NCBI RefSeq assembly: GCF_024331145.1
Contig: NZ_JANDJO010000001.1
Span: 124,001 to 188,000 of the forward strand
Length of the DNA stretch: 64,000 nt
Direction: 5' to 3'
From: Shimia sp. CNT1-13L.2
Lineage (GTDB): Bacteria; Pseudomonadota; Alphaproteobacteria; Rhodobacterales; Rhodobacteraceae
Part shown: piece after piece, positions 26,058 to 36,022 of the stretch
Layout of the letters: the number at the start of each line of letters is the position of its first letter
How positions within the stretch are numbered: position 1 is the first letter of the stretch
Notes under the pieces: model-generated
What the model was told of the DNA's origin: nothing
The model's database searches: none
What the model saw: only the letters and a program-made list of their open reading frames with translations
Translations under genes and position numbers: made by a program

Positions 26058-29000
26058 TCAGAATTCCTCGACCATCATCACCCCATCGAGCGACTTCAGC
26101 GCACCCTTGATCTGGGGGTTCACCGGAAATTCGCGGCCCGTGTCCATCTCGACCTCGCCGGGCAGGTCCGGGCTCATCAGGCAGAAGATAACCGGCCCCT
26201 TGCCGCCTGCCTTCACCGTTTCGGCCGCCTGTTGCAGCACATTCGCCACCGGCGCCACCGCCCCTGCGTCCTCAAGGTAAATCTTCAATCCGGCACTGCC
26301 CGCATCCGCAACAATGGTTTCCACCGGTGCCACCGACTGCGCCAACAACTTGAGCTGGTCGCTTTCCATCTCGGCCTTCACGGTCACCACAACCTTGGCC
26401 CCGGTCTCAAGGTATTCCCGACACTTCTCAAGCGTGTCCGAGAAGATCGTCACCTCATAGGCCCCTGTCGGATCGGACAGCTGGGCAAAGGCAAAACGGT
26501 TGCCCCGCGCCGATTTCCGCTCCTGCCGTCCAGACACCCGACCGGCCAGCTTTTCGATACAGGCTCCGCCACGGGCCTTCTCGGTCAACTCGTCCAGCGT
26601 CAGAACCTTCTTGCGCTTCAGGGCGGGCATGAAATCCTCAAGCGGGTGGCCTGATAGGAAGAAACCAATTGCCTTGGCCTCCTCGTCCAGCCGCTCCGCA
26701 GGAAGCCAATCCGTCACCGGCGCCATGCGCGGCTCGGGCAGGTCTTCGCCGGCCTCACCGAACAGCGACACCTGGCTTGAATGCTTCTGTTCCTGAATGG
26801 CCGCCGAATACTGCACCAGCGCGTCAAGGCTCTCCATGACGCGGCGGCGGTTGCCGTCCAGCTGGTCAAAAGCCCCTGAACGCGCCAGCATCTCCAAGGG
26901 CCGCTTGCCAACCCGTTTCAGGTCGACACGGCGGGCAAAATCGAACAGCGTGGCAAAGGGCTTGTCCTTGCCCTCCACCTTGCGCCCCTCGGTCACAAGC
27001 TTCATCGCCTCGACACCAACGTTCTTGAGCGCGCCCAGCGCATAGACAAGCGCCCCGTCAACCACCTTGAACGTCGCGTCAGACCGGTTCACACAGGGCG
27101 GCACATAAGGCAGCTTCAGCGCCTTCTTCACCTCTTCGAAATAGATCGCCAGCTTGTCGGTCAGGTGAATATCGCAGTTCATCACACCTGCCATGAACTC
27201 GACCGGATGGTTCGCCTTGAGCCACGCCGTCTGGTAACTCACCACCGCATAGGCAGCCGCGTGCGATTTGTTGAAGCCGTAGTTCGCGAACTTCTCGAGA
27301 AGGTCAAAGACCTCCGAAGCCTTCTTGGCCGGAACCCCGTTCTCGCCCGCGCCCTTCTCGAACTTCGGACGTTCGGCGTCCATCGCCTCCTTGATCTTCT
27401 TACCCATCGCCCGGCGCAACAGGTCGGCGCCGCCAAGGCTGTAACCCGCCATCACCTGGGCAATCTGCATCACCTGCTCCTGGTAAACGATGATGCCCTG
27501 GGTCTCTTCAAGAATATGGTCGATCAGCGGGTGCACCGACTCGATCTCCTGCAACCCGTTCTTCACCCGGCAATAGGTCGGGATGTTCTCCATCGGGCCG
27601 GGACGATACAGCGCCACAAGCGCAACGATGTCCTCGATACAGGTCGGCTTCATCTGCTTCAGCGCATCCATCATGCCGGTGGATTCCACCTGGAACACCG
27701 CCACCGTCTTGGCCGCCGAATAAAGCTTGTACGTGGGCTCGTCATCCAGCGGAATGGCGTTGATCTCGTTCTCCGCCCCCTCCGCCGGCTCGTAAAGCTG
27801 CGTCCCGTCCGCCGCGATATGCAGGTCGCGCCCCGAGGCGTGGATCTGCTCGATCGCATTCTGGATCACCGTCAGCGTCTTCAGGCCAAGAAAGTCGAAC
27901 TTCACAAGGCCCGCCTGCTCGACCCACTTCATGTTGAACTGGGTGGCTGGCATATCCGAACGCGGATCCTGATAAAGCGGCACCAGCGCATCCAGCGGCC
28001 GGTCGCCAATCACCACACCCGCCGCGTGGGTCGATGCGTTCCTCAAAAGCCCCTCGACCTGCTGGCCATAGGTCAGCAGACGATCCACCACCTCCTCGGC
28101 GCGCGCTTCTTCGCGCAGACGCGGCTCTTCCTTGAGCGAATCCGCAATCGACATCGGCTTCACCCCTTCCACGGGGATCAGCTTGGACAGGCGATCCACC
28201 TGACCATAGGGCATCTGCAAAACCCGCCCGATGTCGCGCACCGCCGCCTTGGACAACAGCGCACCAAAGGTGATGATCTGGCCCACCTTGTCGCGGCCAT
28301 ATTTCTCCTGCACGTATTTGATCACCTCTTCCCGGCGATCCATGCAAAAGTCGATGTCGAAGTCCGGCATCGAAACCCGTTCCGGGTTAAGGAAACGTTC
28401 AAACAGCAGCGAATAGCGCAGCGGATCAAGGTCGGTAATCGTCAGCGCATAGGCCACCAGCGATCCCGCACCAGACCCCCGCCCCGGCCCCACCGGAATG
28501 CCCTGATCCTTGCCCCACTGGATAAAGTCCGCAACGATCAGAAAGTAACCCGGGAACCCCATGCTCTCGATGATCCCAAGCTCGAAATCCAGCCGCTCCT
28601 GATATTCCTCGACACTCACCGCGTGCGGGATCACCGCCAGACGTTTCTGCAAGCCCTCGTTGGCAATGCGGCGCAGCTCGGCCACCTCGTCATCGGCAAA
28701 CTTCGGCAGAATCGGGTCCCGACGATAGGTCGCAAAGGCACAGCGCCGTGCAATTTCCACCGTGTTTTCAATCGCCTCGGGAAGATCCGCGAACAGCGTG
28801 ATCATCTCTTCCTGGCTCTTGAAATAATGCTGCGCCGTCAGGCGGCGGCGGCCCTCCTGCTGGTCGACATAGGCGCCTTCGGAAATACAGATCAGCGCAT
28901 CATGCGCCTCGAACATGTCGGTCTTCGGGAAATAGACATCGTTGGTCGCCACCAGCGGGATGTCCATCTCATAGGCCATCTCGATAAAGCCGCGCTCGGT

Positions 29001-29576
29001 CAGCCGCTCCACCTCGGGCTGGCCCATCTCGCCGGGATGGCGCTGCAGCTCGACATAAAGGCGGTCGGCAAAGATTTCCTGATACTGCCGCATCATGGCC
29101 TCGGCTTCGGCCCGCTTGCCCTGCTGCAGAACCTGCCCAATCGGCCCTTCCGGTCCCCCCGTCAGACAGATCAGCCCCGCAGACCGCTCGGCCAGCTCTT
29201 CCATCGTCACCTGCGGCAACTGCCCGCCCTTGTCCACGTAAAGACAGGACGACAGCTTCATCAGGTTCTCGTAACCTTCCTCGCGCTGCGCCAGCAGAAC
29301 AATCGGCGCCGGTTTCGGCGGCTGCGTCCGCCCCGTCGGATCGTTGTGCGGCATGGCGATATCCACCTGACAGCCCACGATCGGCTGAATCCCCGCCCCC
29401 TGTGCGGTGACCGAGAATTCCAGCGCCGCAAAAAGGCTGTTGGTATCCGTGATCGCCACGGCGGGCATGCCCATGTCGGCGCACATGCCGGGCAGTTTCT
29501 TGACCCGGACAGCGCCTTCCAGAAGCGAATATTCGGTGTGAACGCGGAGGTGGATGAATCGTGGACTGCTGCTCAT
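26058..29576 (-). CDS. dnaE: DNA polymerase III alpha subunit
   Basis: Replicative DNA polymerase catalytic subunit, 1172 residues. The N-terminal PHP domain starts FIHLRVHTEYSLLEGA; the polymerase active-site aspartates lie in Met403-PDFDIDF (Asp405, Asp407); the helix-hairpin-helix, OB-fold and C-terminal regions follow in normal order. ATG at 29576 is chosen over an in-frame TTG nine bases earlier. A monocistronic-looking gene with 143 bases before the downstream serralysin gene. Confidence 0.97.
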   Translation of the reverse strand: MSSSPRFIHLRVHTEYSLLEGAVRVKKLPGMCADMGMPAVAITDTNSLFAALEFSVTAQGAGIQPIVGCQVDIAMPHNDPTGRTQPPKPAPIVLLAQREEGYENLMKLSSCLYVDKGGQLPQVTMEELAERSAGLICLTGGPEGPIGQVLQQGKRAEAEAMMRQYQEIFADRLYVELQRHPGEMGQPEVERLTERGFIEMAYEMDIPLVATNDVYFPKTDMFEAHDALICISEGAYVDQQEGRRRLTAQHYFKSQEEMITLFADLPEAIENTVEIARRCAFATYRRDPILPKFADDEVAELRRIANEGLQKRLAVIPHAVSVEEYQERLDFELGIIESMGFPGYFLIVADFIQWGKDQGIPVGPGRGSGAGSLVAYALTITDLDPLRYSLLFERFLNPERVSMPDFDIDFCMDRREEVIKYVQEKYGRDKVGQIITFGALLSKAAVRDIGRVLQMPYGQVDRLSKLIPVEGVKPMSIADSLKEEPRLREEARAEEVVDRLLTYGQQVEGLLRNASTHAAGVVIGDRPLDALVPLYQDPRSDMPATQFNMKWVEQAGLVKFDFLGLKTLTVIQNAIEQIHASGRDLHIAADGTQLYEPAEGAENEINAIPLDDEPTYKLYSAAKTVAVFQVESTGMMDALKQMKPTCIEDIVALVALYRPGPMENIPTYCRVKNGLQEIESVHPLIDHILEETQGIIVYQEQVMQIAQVMAGYSLGGADLLRRAMGKKIKEAMDAERPKFEKGAGENGVPAKKASEVFDLLEKFANYGFNKSHAAAYAVVSYQTAWLKANHPVEFMAGVMNCDIHLTDKLAIYFEEVKKALKLPYVPPCVNRSDATFKVVDGALVYALGALKNVGVEAMKLVTEGRKVEGKDKPFATLFDFARRVDLKRVGKRPLEMLARSGAFDQLDGNRRRVMESLDALVQYSAAIQEQKHSSQVSLFGEAGEDLPEPRMAPVTDWLPAERLDEEAKAIGFFLSGHPLEDFMPALKRKKVLTLDELTEKARGGACIEKLAGRVSGRQERKSARGNRFAFAQLSDPTGAYEVTIFSDTLEKCREYLETGAKVVVTVKAEMESDQLKLLAQSVAPVETIVADAGSAGLKIYLEDAGAVAPVANVLQQAAETVKAGGKGPVIFCLMSPDLPGEVEMDTGREFPVNPQIKGALKSLDGVMMVEEF

Positions 29577-29652
29577 GACGCCCAAGCTACCCCAGCGCTC
29601 GCGCCGAGGAAATGGCGAACCGACACCGCTGCCACCTCAATTCCATCCACCC

Positions 29653-30462
29653 TCAGTGGCGCAGGTGATAGGCCGTGATTTCGCCCCGCCAATAGGCCTC
29701 ATAACCGTCCGGATAGACATAACCAACCTCGGCCTTGGTCGGCATCCGCCGTCCCCCCACCCAGGAATACCGCTCGAACGTCCCGATCCATTCCCGCGTC
29801 TGCGGCTCTCCCTTGGGCGCCCGCAACGGGCGGTCCTTTGCCTGCACGCCGATGATGTCCCCGCCAGCGTCAAACTCGAACACCACCCGCGCATCGCCCA
29901 GGGATGCCGCAACATGGCGCTCGCCCACAACCGTCCAGCGGATCGCGCCGTTCTCCAGAATGGCATCCGGCACCCAGACCAGTTCGGCCAGATAGCGCAT
30001 CGCCTCGCCCTTGCTGATATCCGCGCCTCGCGCCCGCACCATCGGCAGCGCCCCAAGCAGATAGACCTCGAGAAACCCGCGCCCATTCAGAAACCCGTCG
30101 AGCACGCGGATATGCGCCACATCCTTCCAAAGCTCGCGCCCCGCCTTCCACAGGAACCCAGGCTGCCGCACACCGCTCCATTGCCAGCCCCAAAGCGTGA
30201 CCCAGGGCGCACCCCGCCGCAGCCGCATCTTCACAGACTGACCAAACTCCACGTGACTGACCCGCGCCTCCGGGTCTGCCCCATTGCGTTTCGCGAAATC
30301 ACGCACCACCCGCGGCAGGCGGTCCGGCCGTTCGCCCGCAACCGCGCCGATAATCTGCCCGGCAAGGCGATCCGCGCGCCGTTCATAGACCCAGCGCCCC
30401 AGCCACAGCATCGCTGCAACCACCACCAAACCAACGAGAATTGCCAACACCAGCCAGCCCAT
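29653..30462 (-). CDS. Membrane-anchored protein of unknown function
   Basis: A 269-residue protein with one N-terminal membrane helix (residues 2-22, GWLVLAILVGLVVVAAMLWLG) and a large soluble domain. Segments such as VSHVEFGQSVKMRLRRG, KDVAHIRVLDGFLNGRG and YVYPDGYEAYWRGEI recall the DUF6544/DUF6920-type families, but I cannot confirm this. No catalytic motif is recognised. It lies upstream of dnaE on the same strand with a 76-base gap and is divergent from the BMP transporter operon. Confidence 0.7.
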   Translation of the reverse strand: MGWLVLAILVGLVVVAAMLWLGRWVYERRADRLAGQIIGAVAGERPDRLPRVVRDFAKRNGADPEARVSHVEFGQSVKMRLRRGAPWVTLWGWQWSGVRQPGFLWKAGRELWKDVAHIRVLDGFLNGRGFLEVYLLGALPMVRARGADISKGEAMRYLAELVWVPDAILENGAIRWTVVGERHVAASLGDARVVFEFDAGGDIIGVQAKDRPLRAPKGEPQTREWIGTFERYSWVGGRRMPTKAEVGYVYPDGYEAYWRGEITAYHLRH

Positions 30463-30699
30463 TGAAGCACTTTCAATTTAACCCGAATAATCAGGCATTA
30501 TTAACCACTTGAAACTTAACAATATTAAGACCCACTGGCAACGCCCTCAAATTACGCGTATCTGCTTTTCTGCAACCCGCAACCCCAAGTTTCCCTTGCA
30601 GAATCCGCCCCCCCAAACCTAGTGTGGGTGCGCTAAAAAACGACAAGGCCGGGGTGCTGCGCGACGCATTCAATTCGGCTCCAACAGGGACATCTCTAC

Positions 30700-32229
30700 A
30701 TGACAGGACCCTTGCTCAGCATCTCCGGTCTGACCAAAGCCTATCCGGGGGTCGTCGCAAACGACACCGTGTCTTTCGACATTCAGGAAGGCGAAGTCCA
30801 CGCGCTCCTGGGCGAAAACGGCGCCGGAAAATCCACGCTGGTCAAGATGATCTACGGTCTCGTCAAACCCGACAGCGGCACCATGACATGGCAGGGCCAG
30901 CCCTTCGCCCCACCGGAGCCCAAGGCCGCCCGCGCCACCGGCGTCGCGATGGTGTTCCAGCACTTCTCGCTCTTCGATGCGCTCACCGTGGCCGAAAACG
31001 TCGCCCTCGGCATGGAGAACCCTCCGCCCAAGCGCGATCTCGCCCGCCGCATCCGCCGCGTCTCGGAAACCTATGGCCTGCCCCTCGATCCCAACCGCTC
31101 GGTCGGCGATCTGTCGGCAGGCGAACGCCAGCGCGTGGAAATCATCCGCTGCCTGCTTCAGGATCCCAAGCTCCTGATCATGGACGAACCCACCTCGGTT
31201 CTGACCCCGCAAGAGGTCGAAATCCTGTTCAAGACCCTGAACAAGCTCAAGGCCGAAGGCACCTCGATCCTATACATCTCGCACAAGCTCGAAGAAATCC
31301 GCGCCCTGTGCGACCACGCCACCATCCTGCGTCTTGGCAAGAACGTCGGCGAATGCGTGCCCGCCGAGACCTCGGCCCGCGACATGGCCGAAATGATGGT
31401 CGGCGACACCCTGCAAACCCCGACCCGCACCACCGAGAAATCCGGTGACGTGGTTCTCGATGTCTCGGGCCTGTCGCTCGAACCCACCAACCCGTTTGGC
31501 ACCACGCTCAAGAACATCCACTTCACCGTGCGCGCCGGCGAAATCCTCGGCATCGGCGGTGTCGCGGGCAACGGTCAGGATGAACTCCTCTCCGCACTCT
31601 CCGGCGAGGCCCTCACCTGGCCCGACAGCATCAAGGTCAAGGGACAGGACATTGCCAACCTCGGCCCCAACGAACGCCGCGCCCGTGGCATCCTTGCCGC
31701 GCCCGAGGAACGCCTCGGTCACGCCGCGGCGCCAGACATGAGCCTGACCGAAAACGCTCTCCTGACCGGCGCAATCCGCGAAAACCTCACGTCGAACGGC
31801 TTCGTCAACTGGGGCGACACCACCAGCTTTGCGGAGAAGATCATCCAGTCCTTCGACGTACGCACCCCCGGCCCGCATGTGGCGGCCCGCGCCCTGTCGG
31901 GTGGCAACCTGCAAAAGTTCGTCATCGGCCGCGAGGTGCTGCAACGCCCCGAAGTCCTGATCGTAAACCAGCCCACATGGGGCGTCGACGCCGCCGCGGC
32001 CGCCGCAATCCGTCAGGCGCTTCTTGATCTGGCCGCCGAAGGCGCGGCCATTGTCGTGATCTCGCAGGATCTCGACGAACTCATGGAAATCTCTGACCGC
32101 TTCGGCGCTTTGAACGAGGGCCGCATGTCCGACATCCGCCCCGCCGCCGGTCTGACAATCGACGAAATCGGCCTGATGATGGGCGGCGCACACGGCATGG
32201 AAGTCGCCAACGTGGGAGAAGACGCATGA
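30700..32229 (+). CDS. BMP-type (nucleoside/simple-sugar) ABC importer, double ATPase
   Basis: A 509-residue protein with two fused ABC domains, as in nucleoside (NupA/YufO) and sugar (RbsA-like) importers. Domain 1 has Walker A GENGAGKST, signature LSAGERQRVE and Walker B LLIMDEPTS. Domain 2 is degenerate: its P-loop region reads GVAGNGQDELL without the lysine, but the signature LSGGNLQKFVIGRE is intact, which is normal for this family. It overlaps the first permease by four bases and heads a five-gene operon ending with the binding protein. Confidence 0.92.
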   Translation: MTGPLLSISGLTKAYPGVVANDTVSFDIQEGEVHALLGENGAGKSTLVKMIYGLVKPDSGTMTWQGQPFAPPEPKAARATGVAMVFQHFSLFDALTVAENVALGMENPPPKRDLARRIRRVSETYGLPLDPNRSVGDLSAGERQRVEIIRCLLQDPKLLIMDEPTSVLTPQEVEILFKTLNKLKAEGTSILYISHKLEEIRALCDHATILRLGKNVGECVPAETSARDMAEMMVGDTLQTPTRTTEKSGDVVLDVSGLSLEPTNPFGTTLKNIHFTVRAGEILGIGGVAGNGQDELLSALSGEALTWPDSIKVKGQDIANLGPNERRARGILAAPEERLGHAAAPDMSLTENALLTGAIRENLTSNGFVNWGDTTSFAEKIIQSFDVRTPGPHVAARALSGGNLQKFVIGREVLQRPEVLIVNQPTWGVDAAAAAAIRQALLDLAAEGAAIVVISQDLDELMEISDRFGALNEGRMSDIRPAAGLTIDEIGLMMGGAHGMEVANVGEDA

Positions 32230-33305
32230 TCAAGCTCGAAAAACGCCCCATGCCGTCCAAGGCCCTGTCGGTCTCGACACCGGTCATCGCGGTGATCGTC
32301 ACCATGATCGCGGGCGGCCTGTTGTTTGCTGCCCTAGGCAAGAACCCGTTCGAGGCGATCCGCACCATCTTCTGGGATCCGATCTTTGGCGAATACGCCT
32401 TTTATTACCGCCCACAGCTTCTGGTGAAAGGCGCGCCCCTGATCCTGATCGCGATCGGCCTGTCGCTGGGCTTCAAGGCCGGCATCTGGAACATCGGCGC
32501 GGAGGGCCAGTACATCATCGGCGCGATCTGCGGCGCAGGTGCGGGCCTTGCCTTCTATCCCACCGAAAGCGTGCTGATCTTTCCGCTCATGGTCATGGCC
32601 GGCGCGCTTGGCGGCTGGCTCTGGGCGATGATCCCCGCCATCCTCAAGGTGAAATTTGGCACCAACGAAATCCTCGTCTCGCTGATGCTGGTCTACGTGG
32701 CCGAGCAACTGCTGGCCTCGATGTCGCTTGGCTTGCTGAAAAACCCACAGGGCTTTGGCTTCCCCGGCTCGCGCAACCTCAATGACTACCCCTCCGCCAC
32801 CAGCTGGATCGCCCAGGACTACGGCATGCACTGGGGTGTCGTCGTGGCGATGATCGCCGTCATCATGGCCTATGTTCTACTGAACAAACACATCCTCGGC
32901 TTCAACATCCGCCTCTCCGGCGAAGCCCCCCGCGCCGCGCGCTTCTCGGGCGTCAAACCCGCCCGCCTGATCCTGTTCTGCCTCGGCATGTCGGGCGCGC
33001 TGGCCGGTCTTGCCGGGCTGTTCGAAGTCGCTGGTCCCTCGGGCCAGATCAGCATCGACTTCAACGTCGGTTACGGCTTTACCGCCATCATCGTTGCCTT
33101 CCTCGGCCGCCTGAACCCCTTCGGCATCCTGCTTGCGGGCCTGCTGATGGCACTCACCTATATCGGCGGCGACATCGCGGAATCGCAACTCGGCCTGCCC
33201 TCGGCGGCGATCCAGGTCTTCCAGGGCATGCTCCTGTTCTTCCTGCTCGCGCTGGACCTCCTGACCAACTACCGCGTCAAGTTCGCTGCAAAAGGGGCAG
33301 CCTGA
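32226..33305 (+). CDS. BMP-type ABC importer permease 1
   Basis: A 359-residue inner-membrane permease of the branched-chain/ribose type used by nucleoside importers (YufP/NupB). It has about eight to ten membrane segments and the family motif GFKAGIWNIGAEGQYIIGA, plus RLSGEAPRAARFSGV in the cytosolic coupling loop. It overlaps the ATPase gene by four bases and the DUF2834 gene by one. Confidence 0.9.
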   Translation: MIKLEKRPMPSKALSVSTPVIAVIVTMIAGGLLFAALGKNPFEAIRTIFWDPIFGEYAFYYRPQLLVKGAPLILIAIGLSLGFKAGIWNIGAEGQYIIGAICGAGAGLAFYPTESVLIFPLMVMAGALGGWLWAMIPAILKVKFGTNEILVSLMLVYVAEQLLASMSLGLLKNPQGFGFPGSRNLNDYPSATSWIAQDYGMHWGVVVAMIAVIMAYVLLNKHILGFNIRLSGEAPRAARFSGVKPARLILFCLGMSGALAGLAGLFEVAGPSGQISIDFNVGYGFTAIIVAFLGRLNPFGILLAGLLMALTYIGGDIAESQLGLPSAAIQVFQGMLLFFLLALDLLTNYRVKFAAKGAA

Positions 33306-33622
33306 TGCCCAGCCGGTCGACATGGATAGCATTCTGCGTGGTGGGCACCCTAGTGCCTTGGGCCTTCTTCGGCTCGTTCTTCGCCACCAACGGGCTGGCT
33401 CCAATCAGCTTTGTAACAGGGCTTTTTGCCAATGGCGCGGCTGCGGGTTTCTCAACCGACGTTTTGATCTCCATCGCAGTGTTCTGGCTCTGGTCGTTCT
33501 ATGACGCCAAACGCGAAGACATCCGCAATTGGTGGCTGGTCCTGCCCGCAGGCTTCACCGTCGGCCTGTCCCTCGCTCTGCCCCTCTACCTCGCCCTGCG
33601 CGAACCCGGAAAGGTCGCATAA
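33305..33622 (+). CDS. DUF2834 small membrane protein inside the ABC importer operon
   Basis: A 105-residue protein with three hydrophobic segments and the DUF2834 pattern (FATNGL, LFANGAAAGFSTDVLISIAVFWLWSF, GLSLALPLYLALREP). DUF2834 proteins have no assigned role. Its start overlaps the stop of permease 1 by one base and its stop overlaps the ATG of permease 2 by one base, so it is translated with the transporter. It is not a usual part of BMP importers, which suggests an accessory role here. Confidence 0.8.
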   Translation: MPSRSTWIAFCVVGTLVPWAFFGSFFATNGLAPISFVTGLFANGAAAGFSTDVLISIAVFWLWSFYDAKREDIRNWWLVLPAGFTVGLSLALPLYLALREPGKVA

Positions 33623-34542
33623 TGGATCTCTCAGCAATCAACCCCGTCCTCCTCATCGCCTCGCTCATGGTTGCGGCGACACCGCTCCTGCTGGCCGCGA
33701 TCGGTGAACTTGTCGTAGAGCGCGCGGGCGTTCTGAACCTTGGTGTCGAGGGCATGATGATCGTCGGGGCCATCGCGGGCTTTGCGATCTCGGTCGAAAC
33801 CGGATCGCCCTTTGTCGGCGTGATCGCCGCCGCCATTGCCGGGGGTCTCCTGTCGCTGCTCTTTGCCTTCCTGACCCAGTTCGCCCTGGCCAACCAGGTC
33901 GCCTCGGGCCTTGCCCTCACGCTTTTCGGCCTCGGCCTCTCGGCTCTGATGGGCCAAAGCTATGTCGGCATCCGCCCGCCGGAAATGCCCAAGCTCGACA
34001 TTCCCGTCCTCACCGACCTGCCGGTTGTCGGCCCGATCCTCTTTGGCCACGACCCGATCCTCTATTTCGGCCTGATCCTCTGCGCCGCGGTCTATGCCTT
34101 CCTGAAATACACCCGTGGCGGCCTGATCCTGCGTGCGGTGGGCGAAAACCACGACGCCGCCCATGCGCTTGGCTATGGTGTGATCCGCGTCCGCATCCTT
34201 GCAATCCTGTTCGGCGGCGCCTGCGCCGGTGTCGGTGGCGCCTACATCTCGCTGATCCGCGTGCCGCAATGGACCGAAGGCATGACCGCCGGTATCGGCT
34301 GGATCGCCCTCGCGCTGGTCGTCTTCGCCAGCTGGAAGCCTTGGCGCGTCCTGCTCGGTGCCTATCTTTTCGGCGGCATCAACGTGCTTCAGCTCAACTT
34401 GCAGGCGGCAGGCGTTGCCATCCCTGTCGAATATCTGGCAATGTCGCCCTATCTGATCACCATTCTCGTGCTCGTTATCATGTCGGCCGACAAAAGCGGC
34501 GCACCCGCCTCGCTCGGCCGCACGTTCCACGCCTCGCAATGA
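33622..34542 (+). CDS. BMP-type ABC importer permease 2
   Basis: A 306-residue permease, the shorter partner of permease 1 (YufQ/NupC type). It carries GELVVERAGVLNLGVEGMMIVGAI, the family signature near the N-terminus, and RAVGENHDAAHALGYGV in the coupling loop, with about eight membrane segments. ATG 33622 overlaps the DUF2834 stop codon; a longer in-frame start upstream lies in that gene and is rejected. Confidence 0.9.
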   Translation: MDLSAINPVLLIASLMVAATPLLLAAIGELVVERAGVLNLGVEGMMIVGAIAGFAISVETGSPFVGVIAAAIAGGLLSLLFAFLTQFALANQVASGLALTLFGLGLSALMGQSYVGIRPPEMPKLDIPVLTDLPVVGPILFGHDPILYFGLILCAAVYAFLKYTRGGLILRAVGENHDAAHALGYGVIRVRILAILFGGACAGVGGAYISLIRVPQWTEGMTAGIGWIALALVVFASWKPWRVLLGAYLFGGINVLQLNLQAAGVAIPVEYLAMSPYLITILVLVIMSADKSGAPASLGRTFHASQ

Positions 34543-34581
34543 CGGGGCCATAGTTAATAACCAACAGGGGGAGCTACCCGC

Positions 34582-35664
34582 ATGAAACTCACCAAACTCC
34601 TAACCAGCGCTGCTGTCGCGCTGGGTCTGGCAACCACCGCAATGGCGATGGACAAAACCAAGGTCGGCTTTGTCTATGTTGGCCCCGTCGGCGATGGCGG
34701 CTGGACCTATGAACACGATCAGGGCCGCAAGGCCGTTGTCGAAGCTTTCGGCGACAAGGTTGAAACCGTCTATGTCGAAAACGTACCAGAAGGCCCCGAC
34801 GCCGAGCGCGTGATGACCCAGATGGCGCTTGACGGTGCCGACCTGATCTTCACCACCTCCTTTGGCTACATGGACCAGACCATCAACGTCGCCAAGAAGT
34901 TCCCCAAGGTGAAATTCGAACACGCCACCGGCTACAAGCAGGCACCGAACGTCTCGGTCTACTCGGCCCGCTTCTACGAAGGTCGCGCGGTTCAGGGCCA
35001 CATCGCGGGCCACATGACCAAGACCAACACCATTGGTTACATCGCCTCCTTCCCGATCCCGGAAGTGATCCGCGGCATCAACTCGGCCTATATCCACGCC
35101 AAGAAGGTCAACCCCGACGTCCAGTTCAAGATCGTCTGGGCCTACACCTGGTTCGATCCGGCAAAAGAAGCTGACGCCGCCAAGGCGCTGATCGAACAGG
35201 GCGCTGACGTGATCCTGCAACACACCGACTCGACCGCACCGCAGGCCGCCGCACAGGCCGCAGGCAACGTCGTGACCTTTGGTCAGGCATCGGACATGAG
35301 CGAATACGCCCCCTTCCCGCGCGTTTCGTCGATCATCGATGACTGGGCACCTTACTACGTTGCCCGCACCCAGGCCGTGATGGATGGCACCTGGGAATCG
35401 AAATCGACCTGGGACGGCATCGGCGCTGGCATGGTTGGCATCGGTGAAATCTCCGACGCGGTTCCGGCAGATGTCAAAGCCTCGGCACTGGCTCTGAAAG
35501 AATCGCTGGCGGACGGCTCCTACCACACCTTCACCGGCCCGCTGAACAAGCAGGACGGCTCGGTCTGGCTGGCAGAGGGTGAAACCGCCGCCGACTATGG
35601 CGACAACGGTCTGGCCGGTCTGAACTTCTACGTCGAAGGCATCGACGCGGAACTGCCGAACTGA
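34582..35664 (+). CDS. BMP family substrate-binding protein
   Basis: A 360-residue periplasmic binding protein of the BmpA/Med family, which in studied cases binds nucleosides. It has a signal peptide (MKLTKLLTSAAVALGLATTAMA) and KVGFVYVGPVGDGGWTYEHDQGRKAV, the standard BMP start. AGGGGGAG precedes the ATG. It follows permease 2 after 39 bases and is closed by a strong terminator, so the whole importer is one operon. The ligand is inferred from family, not shown. Confidence 0.93.
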   Translation: MKLTKLLTSAAVALGLATTAMAMDKTKVGFVYVGPVGDGGWTYEHDQGRKAVVEAFGDKVETVYVENVPEGPDAERVMTQMALDGADLIFTTSFGYMDQTINVAKKFPKVKFEHATGYKQAPNVSVYSARFYEGRAVQGHIAGHMTKTNTIGYIASFPIPEVIRGINSAYIHAKKVNPDVQFKIVWAYTWFDPAKEADAAKALIEQGADVILQHTDSTAPQAAAQAAGNVVTFGQASDMSEYAPFPRVSSIIDDWAPYYVARTQAVMDGTWESKSTWDGIGAGMVGIGEISDAVPADVKASALALKESLADGSYHTFTGPLNKQDGSVWLAEGETAADYGDNGLAGLNFYVEGIDAELPN

Positions 35665-35688
35665 TCCGGCTAAGGCTCCAAACACACC

Positions 35689-35717
35689 AAAGGCCCGCTG
35701 ATCCAGCGGGCCTTTTT
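35689..35717 (+). terminator. Intrinsic terminator after the BMP importer operon
   Basis: AAAGGCCCGCTG / CAGCGGGCCTTT form a 12-bp stem with a 3-base loop, followed by a T-run. Strong Rho-independent terminator, 24 bases after the stop. Confidence 0.92.
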
Positions 35718-35758
35718 TGTTTCATCAGGTCGGCGGTGATCGCCGAGCCACCTGCCAC

Positions 35759-35953
35759 TTACGACTTCTTCATCGGGCAGGTGTTCAGGCCAACGATCTG
35801 ATACAGCGGGCAATAGCCCATCAGGCCTGTGGCCAGCGGGATGATCCCGATCAGGCCCCACATGGTCTGCGGGCCAACAAAGACCAGCGACAGCAGGACA
35901 AGACCAAGAATGATGCGCAGCGCGCGGTCGAGGGTGCCTTCATTACGGGGCAT
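35759..35953 (-). CDS. DUF2892 (YgaP-like) membrane protein
   Basis: A 64-residue protein with two hydrophobic segments and the DUF2892 pattern (MPRNEGTLDRALRIILG ... TGLMGYCPLYQIVGLNTCP). Related domains form the membrane part of YgaP-type rhodanese proteins. The CPLYxxxGxxTC motif keeps two cysteines that could take part in sulfur or redox chemistry. It lies downstream of a Crp/Fnr gene on the same strand, with a 69-base gap, and may be its target. Confidence 0.85.
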   Translation of the reverse strand: MPRNEGTLDRALRIILGLVLLSLVFVGPQTMWGLIGIIPLATGLMGYCPLYQIVGLNTCPMKKS

Positions 35954-36022
35954 GGGCGAATCTCCTATTTGCCAGATTTGCCCCTTTATGCGCCCACGTG
36001 CGCACCCCTGTCGGTGACACTG

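Noticed and set aside
27165-29678. 837-codon plus-strand frame opposite dnaE
   Set aside because: Antisense to an unquestionable dnaE; His/Arg/Leu-rich shadow composition.
30463-30699. Purine-type riboswitch before the BMP importer
   Set aside because: The AT-rich leader shows no clear three-stem fold or known purine-riboswitch core.
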